This document shows positions 1 through 6,461 of a stretch of DNA of 8,004 nt, one piece after another. The notes below the pieces were generated by a model. It did not search any database. It had not been told where the DNA came from and saw only the letters and a list, made by a program, of their open reading frames with translations. Within the stretch, counting starts at the first letter, position 1. Every line of letters starts with the position of its first letter. This DNA comes from an uncultured Saprospiraceae bacterium (GTDB lineage: Bacteria > Bacteroidota > Bacteroidia > Chitinophagales > Saprospiraceae), in assembly GCA_934699305.1 (NCBI GenBank), contig CAKUWM010000124.1, positions 1 through 8,004 of the forward strand, in the 5' to 3' direction. The translations under genes were made by a program, and so were the position numbers.

Positions 1-163
1 GAATTGTACAATAATATGATTGTCAATATATTAAGAAAATATTTATATGTCTTGCGAAAATACATTAAAAAAAATAATCATTTATTATTTCGAAAGTTAG
101 GAATTTTTTATCATATTTGCACATAAGCAAATCAGTTTAATATTTTACTACCTAAAAAATAAC
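1..163. other. AT-rich leader region before the MBL-fold gene
   Basis: No gene can be firmly supported here. The + strand frame starting at base 1 stays open for 41 codons to a TAA at 124-126. It encodes a Lys/Asn/Tyr/Leu-rich stretch of low complexity, so it could be the tail of a gene from outside the window, but it has no recognisable motif and fits chance in AT-rich DNA. A 10-bp palindrome (ATTGTACAAT) lies at 3-12. Towards the right end sits a near-match to a Bacteroidota -7 box, listed separately. Confidence 0.4.
112..119 (+). promoter_or_regulatory. Possible -7 box (CATATTTG) for the MBL-fold gene
   Basis: CATATTTG matches seven of eight positions of the Bacteroidota sigma-factor -7 consensus TAnnTTTG. 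Transcription would start near 123, giving a leader of about 40 nt before the ATG at 164. No good TTG/TTTG -33 element lies at the usual distance, so this is tentative. Confidence 0.3.
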
Positions 164-802
164 ATGTTAAGCGTACATTCTTTTACTTTTAATCCATTCC
201 AAGAAAACACGTATATCCTGTTTGATGAAACCAAAGAGTGTATCATTATCGATCCCGGCTGTAATTCTTATAACGAAAATACAACGCTTTCTTCATATAT
301 AACCGAAATGGGATTAAAACCTGTCAGATTAATTAATACACATTGTCATATTGATCATGTGCTTGGCAATGATTATGTATATAGAACGTATGGTTTGAAG
401 CCGGAATTTCATCGGGGAGAACAGCCGTTGTTGGATTCTATGGATAGGGTAGCGAAGATGTATGATATGCCAATGACGCCATCACCTGAGGCTTTGCGCT
501 ATATCGAAGAAGGCGAACATATTAATTTTGGAAACACCATCCTTGAAACTATATTGACGCCCGGTCATACACCTGCCAGTTTGTGTTTTTATTCTGCACA
601 TGATGGTATCTGTATTGCCGGAGATGTATTGTTTTATGGAAGTATAGGTAGGACAGACCTGCCCGGAGGTGATTATGACACACTCATTAATAGTATTGAA
701 CAAAAATTGATGAAACTACCCGATGAGACCATTATTTATCCCGGTCATGGTGAATCTACGACTATCGGATATGAGCGAAAAACAAATCCTTTTCTACAGT
801 AG
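164..802 (+). CDS. YcbL/glyoxalase II-like metallo-beta-lactamase-fold hydrolase
   Basis: This is a cytoplasmic dinuclear-metal hydrolase of 212 residues, the usual length for YcbL-type (type II glyoxalase II-like) proteins, which hydrolyse thioesters such as S-lactoylglutathione or related substrates. All metal ligands are visible: the THCHIDH motif (H60, H62, D64, H65), GHTP (H135), GD (D154) and PGHGE (H195). A GSIGRTDLPGGD segment at 159-170 is typical of the YcbL branch. The N-terminus has the characteristic FNPFQENTY sequence at 9-17, which supports the ATG at 164. There is no signal peptide and no Shine-Dalgarno sequence. The gene stands alone, and its neighbour 160 bases downstream encodes a secreted enzyme. 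The fold and metal chemistry are near certain. The exact substrate is not: Bacteroidota generally lack glutathione, so another thiol ester or a different substrate is possible. Confidence 0.93.
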   Translation: MLSVHSFTFNPFQENTYILFDETKECIIIDPGCNSYNENTTLSSYITEMGLKPVRLINTHCHIDHVLGNDYVYRTYGLKPEFHRGEQPLLDSMDRVAKMYDMPMTPSPEALRYIEEGEHINFGNTILETILTPGHTPASLCFYSAHDGICIAGDVLFYGSIGRTDLPGGDYDTLINSIEQKLMKLPDETIIYPGHGESTTIGYERKTNPFLQ

Positions 803-954
803 TAGAATATATAAATAATTTTAACCTGTTGATAATCAGTTTCTTTGGAGTTTAGCCATTTTAGACTTTATCGTTATAATGTATCATAAAACGTTTCAGA
901 GTTAAATATTATTTAAAGACTATAATCACCACTCTTTAAGCATAATACTTTTTA

Positions 955-962
955 TAAATTTG
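955..962 (+). promoter_or_regulatory. TAnnTTTG -7 box directly before the PhoD-like gene
   Basis: TAAATTTG is a full match to the Bacteroidota -7 consensus TAnnTTTG and ends only 3 nt before the ATG at 966. With the usual spacing from the -7 box to +1, transcription would start at or next to the A of the ATG, giving a leaderless or nearly leaderless mRNA. No clear TTG -33 element is present about 20 nt upstream. Confidence 0.5.
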
Positions 963-965
963 TAC

Positions 966-2018
966 ATGAAAAAAATTATAGGTATTTATTTCCTGGCTTT
1001 GTTGAGCTTGACGTGCATTGCTCAGACACGAACTACAATTCATAAGTTGGCTTTTGGAAGTTGTGCCAACCAGGATGAAAAGCAACCCATCCTTGATTTG
1101 GTAACACGATACAACCCAGAATTCTTTATATTTCTCGGTGATAACATATATGGAGATACACGCGATATGAAAGTGTTGAAGGAAAAGTATGATAAGCTTG
1201 GCTCAAAGTCGGAATATCAACGTCTCAAGGCTGCAACCAAGATTTTGGCTACATGGGATGATCATGACTTTGGTGAAAATGATGCAGGCAGGCATTATCC
1301 CATGAAAGCAGAAAGTAAAGCCATCTTTCTGGATTTTTTTGGCGACTCAGAACAGTCTAATAGGCGCTTTTATCCCGGAATTTACAATTCATACGCCTAT
1401 GGTGGATTGGGACAAAGAGTTCAGATAATCCTATTGGATACGCGTACATTCCGAGATAATTTAATACCATATAATGGGGGAAAAAAGAACGATGATCGGT
1501 ATTTTTACCCATTGGAATATTCACCTCAAACTTCTAAGGACAGTACTTTGCTTGGAGAAGAACAATGGAAATGGCTGGAAGAGCAACTTAAGATACCTGC
1601 GGATGTGAGGATTATTGCATCAAGTATTCAATTTGGAGCTGAGTATAATGGGTATGAGACATGGGCTAATTTTCCTCATGAACAGCAGAGGTTTTTTAAT
1701 GTCTTGAATAGAACAAAAGCCAATGGTGTTATTTTTATTTCCGGTGACGTTCATTATTCTGAAATTAGTGTCGTGAAGAAAGAAGGTGTGTATCCGATAT
1801 ATGATTTTACGTCGAGTGGAATAACTTCTACGTGGAAATTTGCTACTCCAAATATTAATAGAATTGAAGGACCGGTAATGGAAAATAATTTCGGATTGTT
1901 GTCATTTGACTGGAACGCGGACAATCCGACTCTTAAGATGGAGTGTATTGACAATAGGAATAATCAAAGGTTTGAATATACTATACCAATCAGACATTTA
2001 ATTTTCGGACGCGAATAA
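966..2018 (+). CDS. Secreted PhoD-like alkaline phosphatase/phosphodiesterase
   Basis: This is a predicted exported metallophosphatase of the PhoD family, which cleaves phosphomonoesters or phosphodiesters. From the ATG at 966 it has 350 residues. A TTG two codons earlier (960) is also in frame, but it overlaps the -7 box and would spoil the signal peptide (MKK, hydrophobic 4-18, likely cleavage near A19-Q20). Family motifs in order are FGSC at 30-33 (Cys as a candidate iron ligand), GDNIYGD at 58-64, TWDDHDFGEND at 96-106, LDTRTFRD at 157-164, EEQWKWLEEQL near 188-198 and GDVHYSE at 250-256 (D251, H253). It is shorter than classical Bacillus PhoD and belongs to the compact type without the long N-terminal domain. 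It should act in the periplasm or outside the cell. It stands alone and converges on the radical SAM gene with 40 bases between them. Confidence 0.9.
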   Translation: MKKIIGIYFLALLSLTCIAQTRTTIHKLAFGSCANQDEKQPILDLVTRYNPEFFIFLGDNIYGDTRDMKVLKEKYDKLGSKSEYQRLKAATKILATWDDHDFGENDAGRHYPMKAESKAIFLDFFGDSEQSNRRFYPGIYNSYAYGGLGQRVQIILLDTRTFRDNLIPYNGGKKNDDRYFYPLEYSPQTSKDSTLLGEEQWKWLEEQLKIPADVRIIASSIQFGAEYNGYETWANFPHEQQRFFNVLNRTKANGVIFISGDVHYSEISVVKKEGVYPIYDFTSSGITSTWKFATPNINRIEGPVMENNFGLLSFDWNADNPTLKMECIDNRNNQRFEYTIPIRHLIFGRE

Positions 2019-2058
2019 TATCAAATGTACATTGTACACTTTAATAGAGTTGAGGCAA

Positions 2059-3087
2059 TTAGATTTTTTCCCAAACTTTACAACCTTCTGTGCAGTTTTT
2101 ACAGATATCGATTTGGTCTCGACCTTTTAGGATTTGATTTCGAAATTGACGATAATTTTGATTGTGCCAGATTGTCTTAAATGAATCCGCTTTGAGGTCA
2201 CCAAGTTGATATTTGGCATCTTTATCAAAGCAACATGGAACAACCATTCCGTTCCAGGTGATGACACAGCTATGCCATAGTTTCCAACAATGGTTTAAAA
2301 GTTCATTTTTAATAGAATATTTCCCGTCCGGACCTTGCTTATAGCGGCTGTACCTGTCAATTGTAGGGATTAACTCGTTACCATCTTCATAGTCGTAAAT
2401 TTGTGCTGTCTTTAATTTTACTTCGTCCACGCCAATTTCTTCCGCAAGTCTGTAAATATCAGGGATTTGATGCTCGTTGGGCTTCACTACCAAAAATTGA
2501 AATATTATGTGTGGCGTTTTAGATTTTAATTGTCTTTTCCATTTTACTAAGTTCCTTGCGCCTTCAAGGACAGTTTCTAATTTTCCTTCACGCCTATAAC
2601 TTTCATAAGTTTCTTGTGTTGTCCCATCAACTGAGATAATTATGCGACTGAGACCGGATTCGATGGTTTCTTTTGCTCTTTTGTCATCCAGAAAATGCCC
2701 ATTGGTTGATGTAATCGTGTATATCCCACGTTGCGAAGCGTAGCTCACCATTTCTAAGAACTTAGGATTGATATAAGGCTCACCTTGGAAATAGAAAATT
2801 AAATAAAAAAGCTTATCTCCTAATTCGTCTATTATTTTTCTAAAAAAATCATCCTTCAGGTTGCCAGTGGGACGTGAAAATGCCCTAAGTCCGCTGGGAC
2901 ATTCCAGACATCGGAGGTTACAGGCAGTAGTGGGTTCAATACTAATGGTAATAGGCAGCCCCCATTGAATTGCTTTGCCGGTCCATCGGGTGAGATAATA
3001 AGAAGATACGACTTTGATTGCATTAAAGACTTTGATCGGCCTGACTTTCGAAAGAAAATGAAGTGAATCAGCATTGATTAGTTTCAT
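2059..3087 (-). CDS. Radical SAM protein with SPASM domain
   Basis: This is a 342-residue radical SAM enzyme of unknown substrate. The SAM-binding cluster motif is C56-x3-C60-x2-C63 within EPTTACNLRCLEC, followed by a GEP motif at 102-104 (SAM-binding region), STNG at 127-130 and SVDG at 152-155. The C-terminal SPASM region has seven cysteines (C267, C274, C285, C286, C329, C332, C336) with the G-x4-C signature at 280-285 and CxxCxxxC at the end, so one or two auxiliary Fe-S clusters are expected. SPASM enzymes modify peptides, proteins or small molecules. No small precursor-peptide gene is visible next to it, so a RiPP role is not supported. Its ATG overlaps the tatD stop codon (ATGA), so translation is probably coupled. 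About 50 residues precede the radical SAM core and contain aromatic and basic residues. The protein family looks clear; the function is unknown. Confidence 0.93.
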   Translation of the reverse strand: MKLINADSLHFLSKVRPIKVFNAIKVVSSYYLTRWTGKAIQWGLPITISIEPTTACNLRCLECPSGLRAFSRPTGNLKDDFFRKIIDELGDKLFYLIFYFQGEPYINPKFLEMVSYASQRGIYTITSTNGHFLDDKRAKETIESGLSRIIISVDGTTQETYESYRREGKLETVLEGARNLVKWKRQLKSKTPHIIFQFLVVKPNEHQIPDIYRLAEEIGVDEVKLKTAQIYDYEDGNELIPTIDRYSRYKQGPDGKYSIKNELLNHCWKLWHSCVITWNGMVVPCCFDKDAKYQLGDLKADSFKTIWHNQNYRQFRNQILKGRDQIDICKNCTEGCKVWEKI

Positions 3088-3866
3088 GATACTAAAGGTA
3101 CTGAATGTAAAGAAAATAACCTTTCTGCATTTTCAGAGGTCAAAGATGCTACATCATTGATGCTTAAACCTTTAATGGATGCTACACGTTGAGTTATTAT
3201 TGGTATGTATGCACTTTCATTTCTTTTGCCCCGATGCGGGACCGGCGTAAGGTAAGGCGCATCGGTTTCCAGTAAAATTCGGTCGAGTGGAGCTTGTTCA
3301 ATGACCGGTAAAAGATTCGTGTTTTTATAGGTTGACGATCCACCTATGCCAATGTAAAAGCCAAGTTCCATCAATGCAAACATCTGATCGACAGTACCCG
3401 AAAAGCAATGCATCACGCCTCCTGAGAGGGCAGTACGACGTGAAGTCAATATGTCAATAACTTCTTGTGTGCTGTCTCTGGAGTGAATACTTACCGGGAG
3501 GTTGTATTGATAACCCCAGGATAGTTGCTCTTCGAATGCTTCGCTCTGTATTCCAAATGTTGTCTTGTCCCAATATAAATCAATGCCAATCTCGCCTATC
3601 GCAATATAAGACCTTTTTTCAAGCCATAATTTTATTTGTGATAAAATCTGGCGGTAGTCAGACTTGACCGAACAAGGATGCAGACCCATCATGGAAAGAC
3701 AATACCCTTTCGATTCATTTTCAAGTAAATGCATGGGCTCAATACTTGATAGGTCGATATTGGGGAGTAAAATGCGATTGACACCGGCATCTTTTGCTCG
3801 TTGCAACATGTCTATTCTATCCTCTTTAAACTCCTCGGCATACAAGTGAGCATGTGTATCAATCAT
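3084..3866 (-). CDS. tatD: TatD family metal-dependent deoxyribonuclease
   Basis: This is a TIM-barrel metallohydrolase of 260 residues, full length for TatD/YcfH proteins, which act as 3'-5' exonucleases on DNA or RNA and take part in DNA repair or degradation. Visible motifs are IDTHAH (H5, H7), MGLHP (60-64), GEIGID (91-96, E92), SIHSRD (H128), HCFSG (H153) and LLETDAPYLTP (198-208, D202), followed by HRGKRNE, typical of the family. The ATG at 3866 gives the conserved MIDTHAHL start. The gene lies just after the terminator of the lipoprotein gene and ends in an ATGA overlap with the radical SAM gene, so the two form an operon. The leader is AT-rich without a Shine-Dalgarno sequence. The choice between TatD and YcfH/YjjV paralogues cannot be made from sequence alone. 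Confidence 0.95.
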   Translation of the reverse strand: MIDTHAHLYAEEFKEDRIDMLQRAKDAGVNRILLPNIDLSSIEPMHLLENESKGYCLSMMGLHPCSVKSDYRQILSQIKLWLEKRSYIAIGEIGIDLYWDKTTFGIQSEAFEEQLSWGYQYNLPVSIHSRDSTQEVIDILTSRRTALSGGVMHCFSGTVDQMFALMELGFYIGIGGSSTYKNTNLLPVIEQAPLDRILLETDAPYLTPVPHRGKRNESAYIPIITQRVASIKGLSINDVASLTSENAERLFSLHSVPLVS

Positions 3867-3921
3867 TTAATAATAGTTTGGTCTAAAACAATTCGGATTG
3901 TTAAATAGTTGAGTGTTGGAC

Positions 3922-3952
3922 AAAAAAATCCCCCGACGTTGTATCGGAGGAT
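3922..3952 (-). terminator. Rho-independent terminator of the lipoprotein gene
   Basis: Read on the minus strand, ATCCTCCGA (3952-3944) pairs with TCGGGGGAT (3936-3928) around a 7-base loop. This gives nine base pairs including one U-G wobble, followed at once by a run of Ts (3927-3922). It begins 20 bases after the lipoprotein stop codon. On the plus strand the same position is a C-A mismatch, which supports minus-strand use. It separates the lipoprotein unit from tatD. Confidence 0.88.
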
Positions 3953-3972
3953 GTTTTTCGGATTGAATAGGA

Positions 3973-4419
3973 TTAATTTACATAGGTGAGTCTCAAAGTA
4001 AAGCCGAAAACTTCAAGTACTGTGACCAAATTTTTTGAATCAAGTTTTTCAATTTTTAAAGTACCCACATCTCCATTGGTTGTTAACTGCAACTCAGTGT
4101 CGTTGTTTTTTAATAGCCAGGTTCCTTCTTCAACCACAGTGGCTCCTTCATCGCATTTTACGCCATTGTCAGTTGTGACAAATTTTCCATCTGTTGTAAA
4201 TTTAGTGCAATCATCTAATTCACAAGCATCATAAGAATCGGCAGTATCATCGACATACACACCGGCATCATTTTTGATTTCTGATTTAACTAATTTCCAA
4301 CAGGATGTCCCGGTAAGCATCTCGGTCTTTGTTTTAGGCGAATCTTCGTCTTTTTTACAAGAAGATAACAAACCTAATGAGCTGATCAAAAGAATTGATA
4401 AGATTAATTTCATTTTCAT
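3973..4419 (-). CDS. Lipocalin-like lipoprotein
   Basis: This is a small lipoprotein of 148 residues. Residues 1-20 form a signal peptide (MKMK, hydrophobic 5-18) ending in a lipobox LLSSC with C21 as the lipidated cysteine. The following KKDEDS is acidic like the surface-export signals known from Bacteroidota lipoproteins. The mature part resembles the lipocalin-like family common in this phylum: a tryptophan near the start (SCWKLV, 39-44), a cysteine-containing acidic loop (C66, C71), a KFTTDGKFVTT strand pair (73-83), C89, a GTWLL strand (99-103) and alternating beta strands to the end. C40, C66, C71 and C89 could form two disulfides. Ligand and role are unknown. A second in-frame ATG two codons later would serve equally well as the start. 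It is a single-gene unit with a candidate promoter 150 bases upstream and a strong terminator behind it. Confidence 0.8.
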   Translation of the reverse strand: MKMKLILSILLISSLGLLSSCKKDEDSPKTKTEMLTGTSCWKLVKSEIKNDAGVYVDDTADSYDACELDDCTKFTTDGKFVTTDNGVKCDEGATVVEEGTWLLKNNDTELQLTTNGDVGTLKIEKLDSKNLVTVLEVFGFTLRLTYVN

Positions 4420-4571
4420 AGTAATTATATTTATAATGTTATTAAATTGCTAAAAATGTTATTTATCAATCAAATAAATAGATATTTTCATTGAAATCAG
4501 TTGGAGTGATTTATTAAAAAAATAATCTAAAGTATAGATGATAAAAAACTTTTCTAAGAATAAATTCTCGT

Positions 4572-4604
4572 CAAATATAGCAAAAAGAAATATACTTGTA
4601 TCAA
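4572..4604 (-). promoter_or_regulatory. Candidate promoter for the lipoprotein gene
   Basis: On the minus strand a TTTG/TTG (-33-like, at 4605-4602) is followed after 22 nt by TATATTTG (4579-4572), a perfect match to the Bacteroidota -7 box. The spacing is at the upper end of that described for this promoter type. The transcript would start near 4568, giving an untranslated leader of about 150 nt, which is long. Box matches in AT-rich DNA can be chance. Confidence 0.42.
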
Positions 4605-4613
4605 AAAGTAAAA

Positions 4614-4621
4614 TATTTTTG
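4614..4621 (+). promoter_or_regulatory. Possible -7 box (TATTTTTG) for ribonuclease H
   Basis: TATTTTTG fits TAnnTTTG exactly. The nearest TTG upstream (4596-4598) is only 15 nt away, shorter than usual. The leader to the ATG at 4808 would be about 180 nt. A weaker TGTATTTG at 4789-4796 lies close to the ATG and is an alternative. Confidence 0.25.
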
Positions 4622-4807
4622 TATTTTTTATACATTAATAAGAAAGTTGATAGTAGATAAATTATACGAATTGTAAAACCATTGATACTTTTAAATAGAT
4701 TAATATGTATTTTCCATTAATTGGTCAATATCAAAAGTCAAATCGGTATTAATTTTAGTGATAACACATTTAATAATAATAAAGTCTTTGTATTTGAATC
4801 TCATCGT

Positions 4808-5440
4808 ATGAAAGAAAAGAAAGTTAAATTTTATGTGGTATGGAAGGGCAGAAACACCGGAATTTTTGATTCGTGGGATAATTGTAAAAGCCAAGTATTT
4901 GGTTTTGAAGGAGCACAATATAAGAGTTTCCCCACCAAAGAAGAAGCACTCTTAGCTTTTCAGCGCCCTTATTATCAGTCTGTTTCTTCTAAAACATCAG
5001 TTAAACCTACTTTATTGACAGATAATAATGTAATCGTTAAGGATAGTATTAGTGTTGATGCTGCTTGCAGCGGAAACCCGGGGTTGATGGAATATAGAGG
5101 TGTCGATACACATACCAAAAAGGAAATCTTTATTCAAGGTCCATTTCGAGATGGAACCAATAATATTGGTGAATTCTTGGCGTTGGTGCATGCTCTTGCT
5201 TTACTGAAAAAATTAGGAAAAGAAAATATCTTGATATATTCAGATAGCCGAACAGCCATGTCTTGGGTGAAAAAAGGTAAAGCCAATACAAAGTTAGAAC
5301 AGACAAAGCACAATGAATATATTTTCGAACTAATTCGCCGTGCTGAAGATTGGCTCAGAGATAATACGTACCAAAACCCAATTGCCAAATGGGAAACTGA
5401 AAAATGGGGCGAAATTCCAGCAGATTTTGGTCGAAAATAA
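4808..5440 (+). CDS. rnhA: Ribonuclease HI with N-terminal viroplasmin-like domain
   Basis: It cleaves the RNA strand of RNA-DNA hybrids, as in R-loop and primer removal. The protein has 210 residues from the ATG at 4808. An upstream in-frame TTG at 4721 is rejected because the N-terminal hybrid-binding (Cauli_VI/RHBD) domain starts right at KFYVVWKGR (7-15), with the typical GIFDSW (18-23) and FPTKEEA (41-47), ending near residue 51. After a linker comes the RNase H fold with its complete DEDD set: D84 in VDAACSGNPG, E122 in GEFLAL, D146 in YSDS and D206 in ADFGRK near the C-terminus. This two-domain layout is common in Bacteroidota, where the protein is often named viroplasmin or RNase H family protein. 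It converges on def with 21 bases between them. A Lys-rich KKGKAN segment at 155-160 lies after the third active-site strand. Confidence 0.93.
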   Translation: MKEKKVKFYVVWKGRNTGIFDSWDNCKSQVFGFEGAQYKSFPTKEEALLAFQRPYYQSVSSKTSVKPTLLTDNNVIVKDSISVDAACSGNPGLMEYRGVDTHTKKEIFIQGPFRDGTNNIGEFLALVHALALLKKLGKENILIYSDSRTAMSWVKKGKANTKLEQTKHNEYIFELIRRAEDWLRDNTYQNPIAKWETEKWGEIPADFGRK

Positions 5441-5441
5441 A

Positions 5442-5463
5442 GATATATAGCTTCCTATGTATT
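5442..5463 (+). terminator. Weak hairpin between convergent rnhA and def
   Basis: GATATATAG (5442-5450) can pair with CTATGTATT (5455-5463) across a CTTC loop, nine pairs with two G-U wobbles, followed by AAAATTTTG rather than a clean T-run. The pairing is better on the + strand than on the minus strand. It may end rnhA transcription, but it is AU-rich and weak. Confidence 0.3.
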
Positions 5464-6019
5464 AAAATTTTGCAAATTTAACCCTATAATCAACACTCAC
5501 TTTACCGCGCTTCATATTTTCTAATTTCCTTTTTATCAATTGCTTTTTAACTGCGCCTAATTTTTCGATAAACAATCTTCCCATCGTATGGTCGTATTCG
5601 TGTTGTATAACCCGTGCATCTATGCCATCATAGACTTCCTCTTGTACATTAAATTGTTCATCCTGATACCTTATTCTGATAGTTGGTTGGCGTTCGACTT
5701 CACCACGAATATCCGGAATACTGAGGCATCCTTCTTCGTAAGACCATAACTCACCCTCTTCAGCCAGAATCTCTGCATTGATAAAGGCCTTTTTTATTCC
5801 TTTAACGTTATTTTCTTCTTTTTTTACTTGAAGCGTATCAACTACAAAGAGTTTAATATTTAGTCCTATTTGTTGGGCAGCAAGACCCACACCATTTGCT
5901 TGATACATTGTCTCAAACATATTACTTATCAATTGTCCAAGGCCAGGATAGTCCGGATTTATTGCAGTTCCTTCTTTTTTTAATACCGGTTGACCATATA
6001 TATATATAGGTAAAATCAT
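5462..6019 (-). CDS. def: Peptide deformylase
   Basis: It removes the formyl group from the N-terminal methionine of new proteins at the ribosome and is usually essential in bacteria. It has 185 residues, normal for Bacteroidota enzymes. The three family motifs are present: GVGLAAQQ (43-50), EGCLS (96-100) with metal ligand C98, and QHEYDH (139-144) with ligands H140 and H144 and catalytic E141. The residue after HEYDH is Thr where Leu or Ile is usual (DHTMG). A charged insertion (VKKEENNVKG, about 65-74) precedes the central sheet. The start MILPIYIYGQPVL is standard. It is the last gene of the minus-strand run, 31 bases after ruvX, without its own obvious promoter or Shine-Dalgarno sequence, so co-transcription with ruvX is likely. 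Confidence 0.97.
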   Translation of the reverse strand: MILPIYIYGQPVLKKEGTAINPDYPGLGQLISNMFETMYQANGVGLAAQQIGLNIKLFVVDTLQVKKEENNVKGIKKAFINAEILAEEGELWSYEEGCLSIPDIRGEVERQPTIRIRYQDEQFNVQEEVYDGIDARVIQHEYDHTMGRLFIEKLGAVKKQLIKRKLENMKRGKVSVDYRVKFAKF

Positions 6020-6050
6020 ATTTCAGTAAATGCTATTTTTATTTAATAGT

Positions 6051-6461
6051 TTAAAAGTGATTCAAATAATCCTGCAAAATTATAACTGCCGCCATTTTAT
6101 CAACTAAACTTTTATCTTTTCTTTTTTGTTGAGGAACACCCATTTTAATAATTGTCTCTTTTGCTCGTACGGATGTAAATGCTTCATCGTGCAAAATTAC
6201 TTCAATATGTGGATAATTTTTCTTGATTTTACGTTGTAAGCCGACAATTTGGTGCATAAATGATACAGGTGCTCCATCCCTATGGACAGGATGTCCTATT
6301 ACAACCTTTTCAACTTCTTCTTTGGAAAAGTATTCTGCTAAAAATGCCCACAGCTGGTCAGAGGGTTGAGTGGAAACTGCATGCACCGCAATTTGCAATA
6401 CGTCGGTCGCCGCAATTCCACAACGTTTAGTACCATAATCAATGCATAGTATCCGTGCCAT
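6051..6461 (-). CDS. ruvX: RuvX/YqgF family Holliday junction resolvase-like nuclease
   Basis: This is an RNase H-fold nuclease of 136 residues, the family's usual length. In bacteria it is proposed to resolve Holliday junctions and to take part in pre-16S rRNA 5'-end processing. Motifs are CIDYGTKRCGIA (6-17, D8), VVIGHPVHRDG (53-63), HDEAFTS (91-97, E93) and SLVDKMAAVIILQDYL (118-133, D121), giving the expected acidic active-site set. The ATG at 6461 lies inside the end of the M16 peptidase gene (23-base overlap), and the stretch before it (CCAAAGAAG) is purine-rich. def follows 31 bases later. Placement between a peptidase and def suggests a housekeeping operon. Which of the two proposed roles dominates here cannot be told from sequence. 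Confidence 0.95.
   Translation of the reverse strand: MARILCIDYGTKRCGIAATDVLQIAVHAVSTQPSDQLWAFLAEYFSKEEVEKVVIGHPVHRDGAPVSFMHQIVGLQRKIKKNYPHIEVILHDEAFTSVRAKETIIKMGVPQQKRKDKSLVDKMAAVIILQDYLNHF

Larger units (their letters stand above)
4420..4807. other. AT-rich divergent intergenic region
   Basis: This non-coding stretch of 388 bases lies between the divergent lipoprotein and ribonuclease H genes and is very AT-rich. An in-frame TTG at 4721 could extend ribonuclease H by 29 residues, but the added sequence is Asn/Phe-rich and not part of the family. Two perfect TAnnTTTG boxes, one on each strand, lie about 35 bases apart (4572-4579 minus, 4614-4621 plus). No RNA gene or terminator was recognised. 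Confidence 0.6.

Noticed and set aside
1..126. Open + strand frame of 41 codons ending in TAA at 124-126, possibly the tail of a gene outside the window
   Set aside because: Composition is Lys/Asn/Tyr/Leu-rich as expected from AT-rich noise, no motif is seen, and its end overlaps the candidate promoter of the next gene.
482..703. Minus-strand open frame inside the MBL-fold gene, and similar frames opposite tatD, the lipoprotein, rnhA and the M16 gene
   Set aside because: Each lies fully opposite or out of frame with a well-supported gene and shows no family motif, so these are shadows of the real coding strand.
2024..2038. Palindrome AATGTACATT and hairpin TGTAC-ATT-GTACA between the convergent phoD-like and radical SAM genes
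   Set aside because: A five-pair stem with a three-base loop and no T-run is too weak to call a terminator or an operator.
2059..3087. Radical SAM/SPASM protein as a RiPP maturase
   Set aside because: No short precursor-like ORF, transporter or peptidase is visible next to it; the neighbours are tatD and a convergent phosphatase gene.
4721..4807. 29-residue N-terminal extension of ribonuclease H from a TTG start
   Set aside because: The family's N-terminal domain begins immediately after the ATG at 4808, and the extension is low-complexity sequence unlike a domain.
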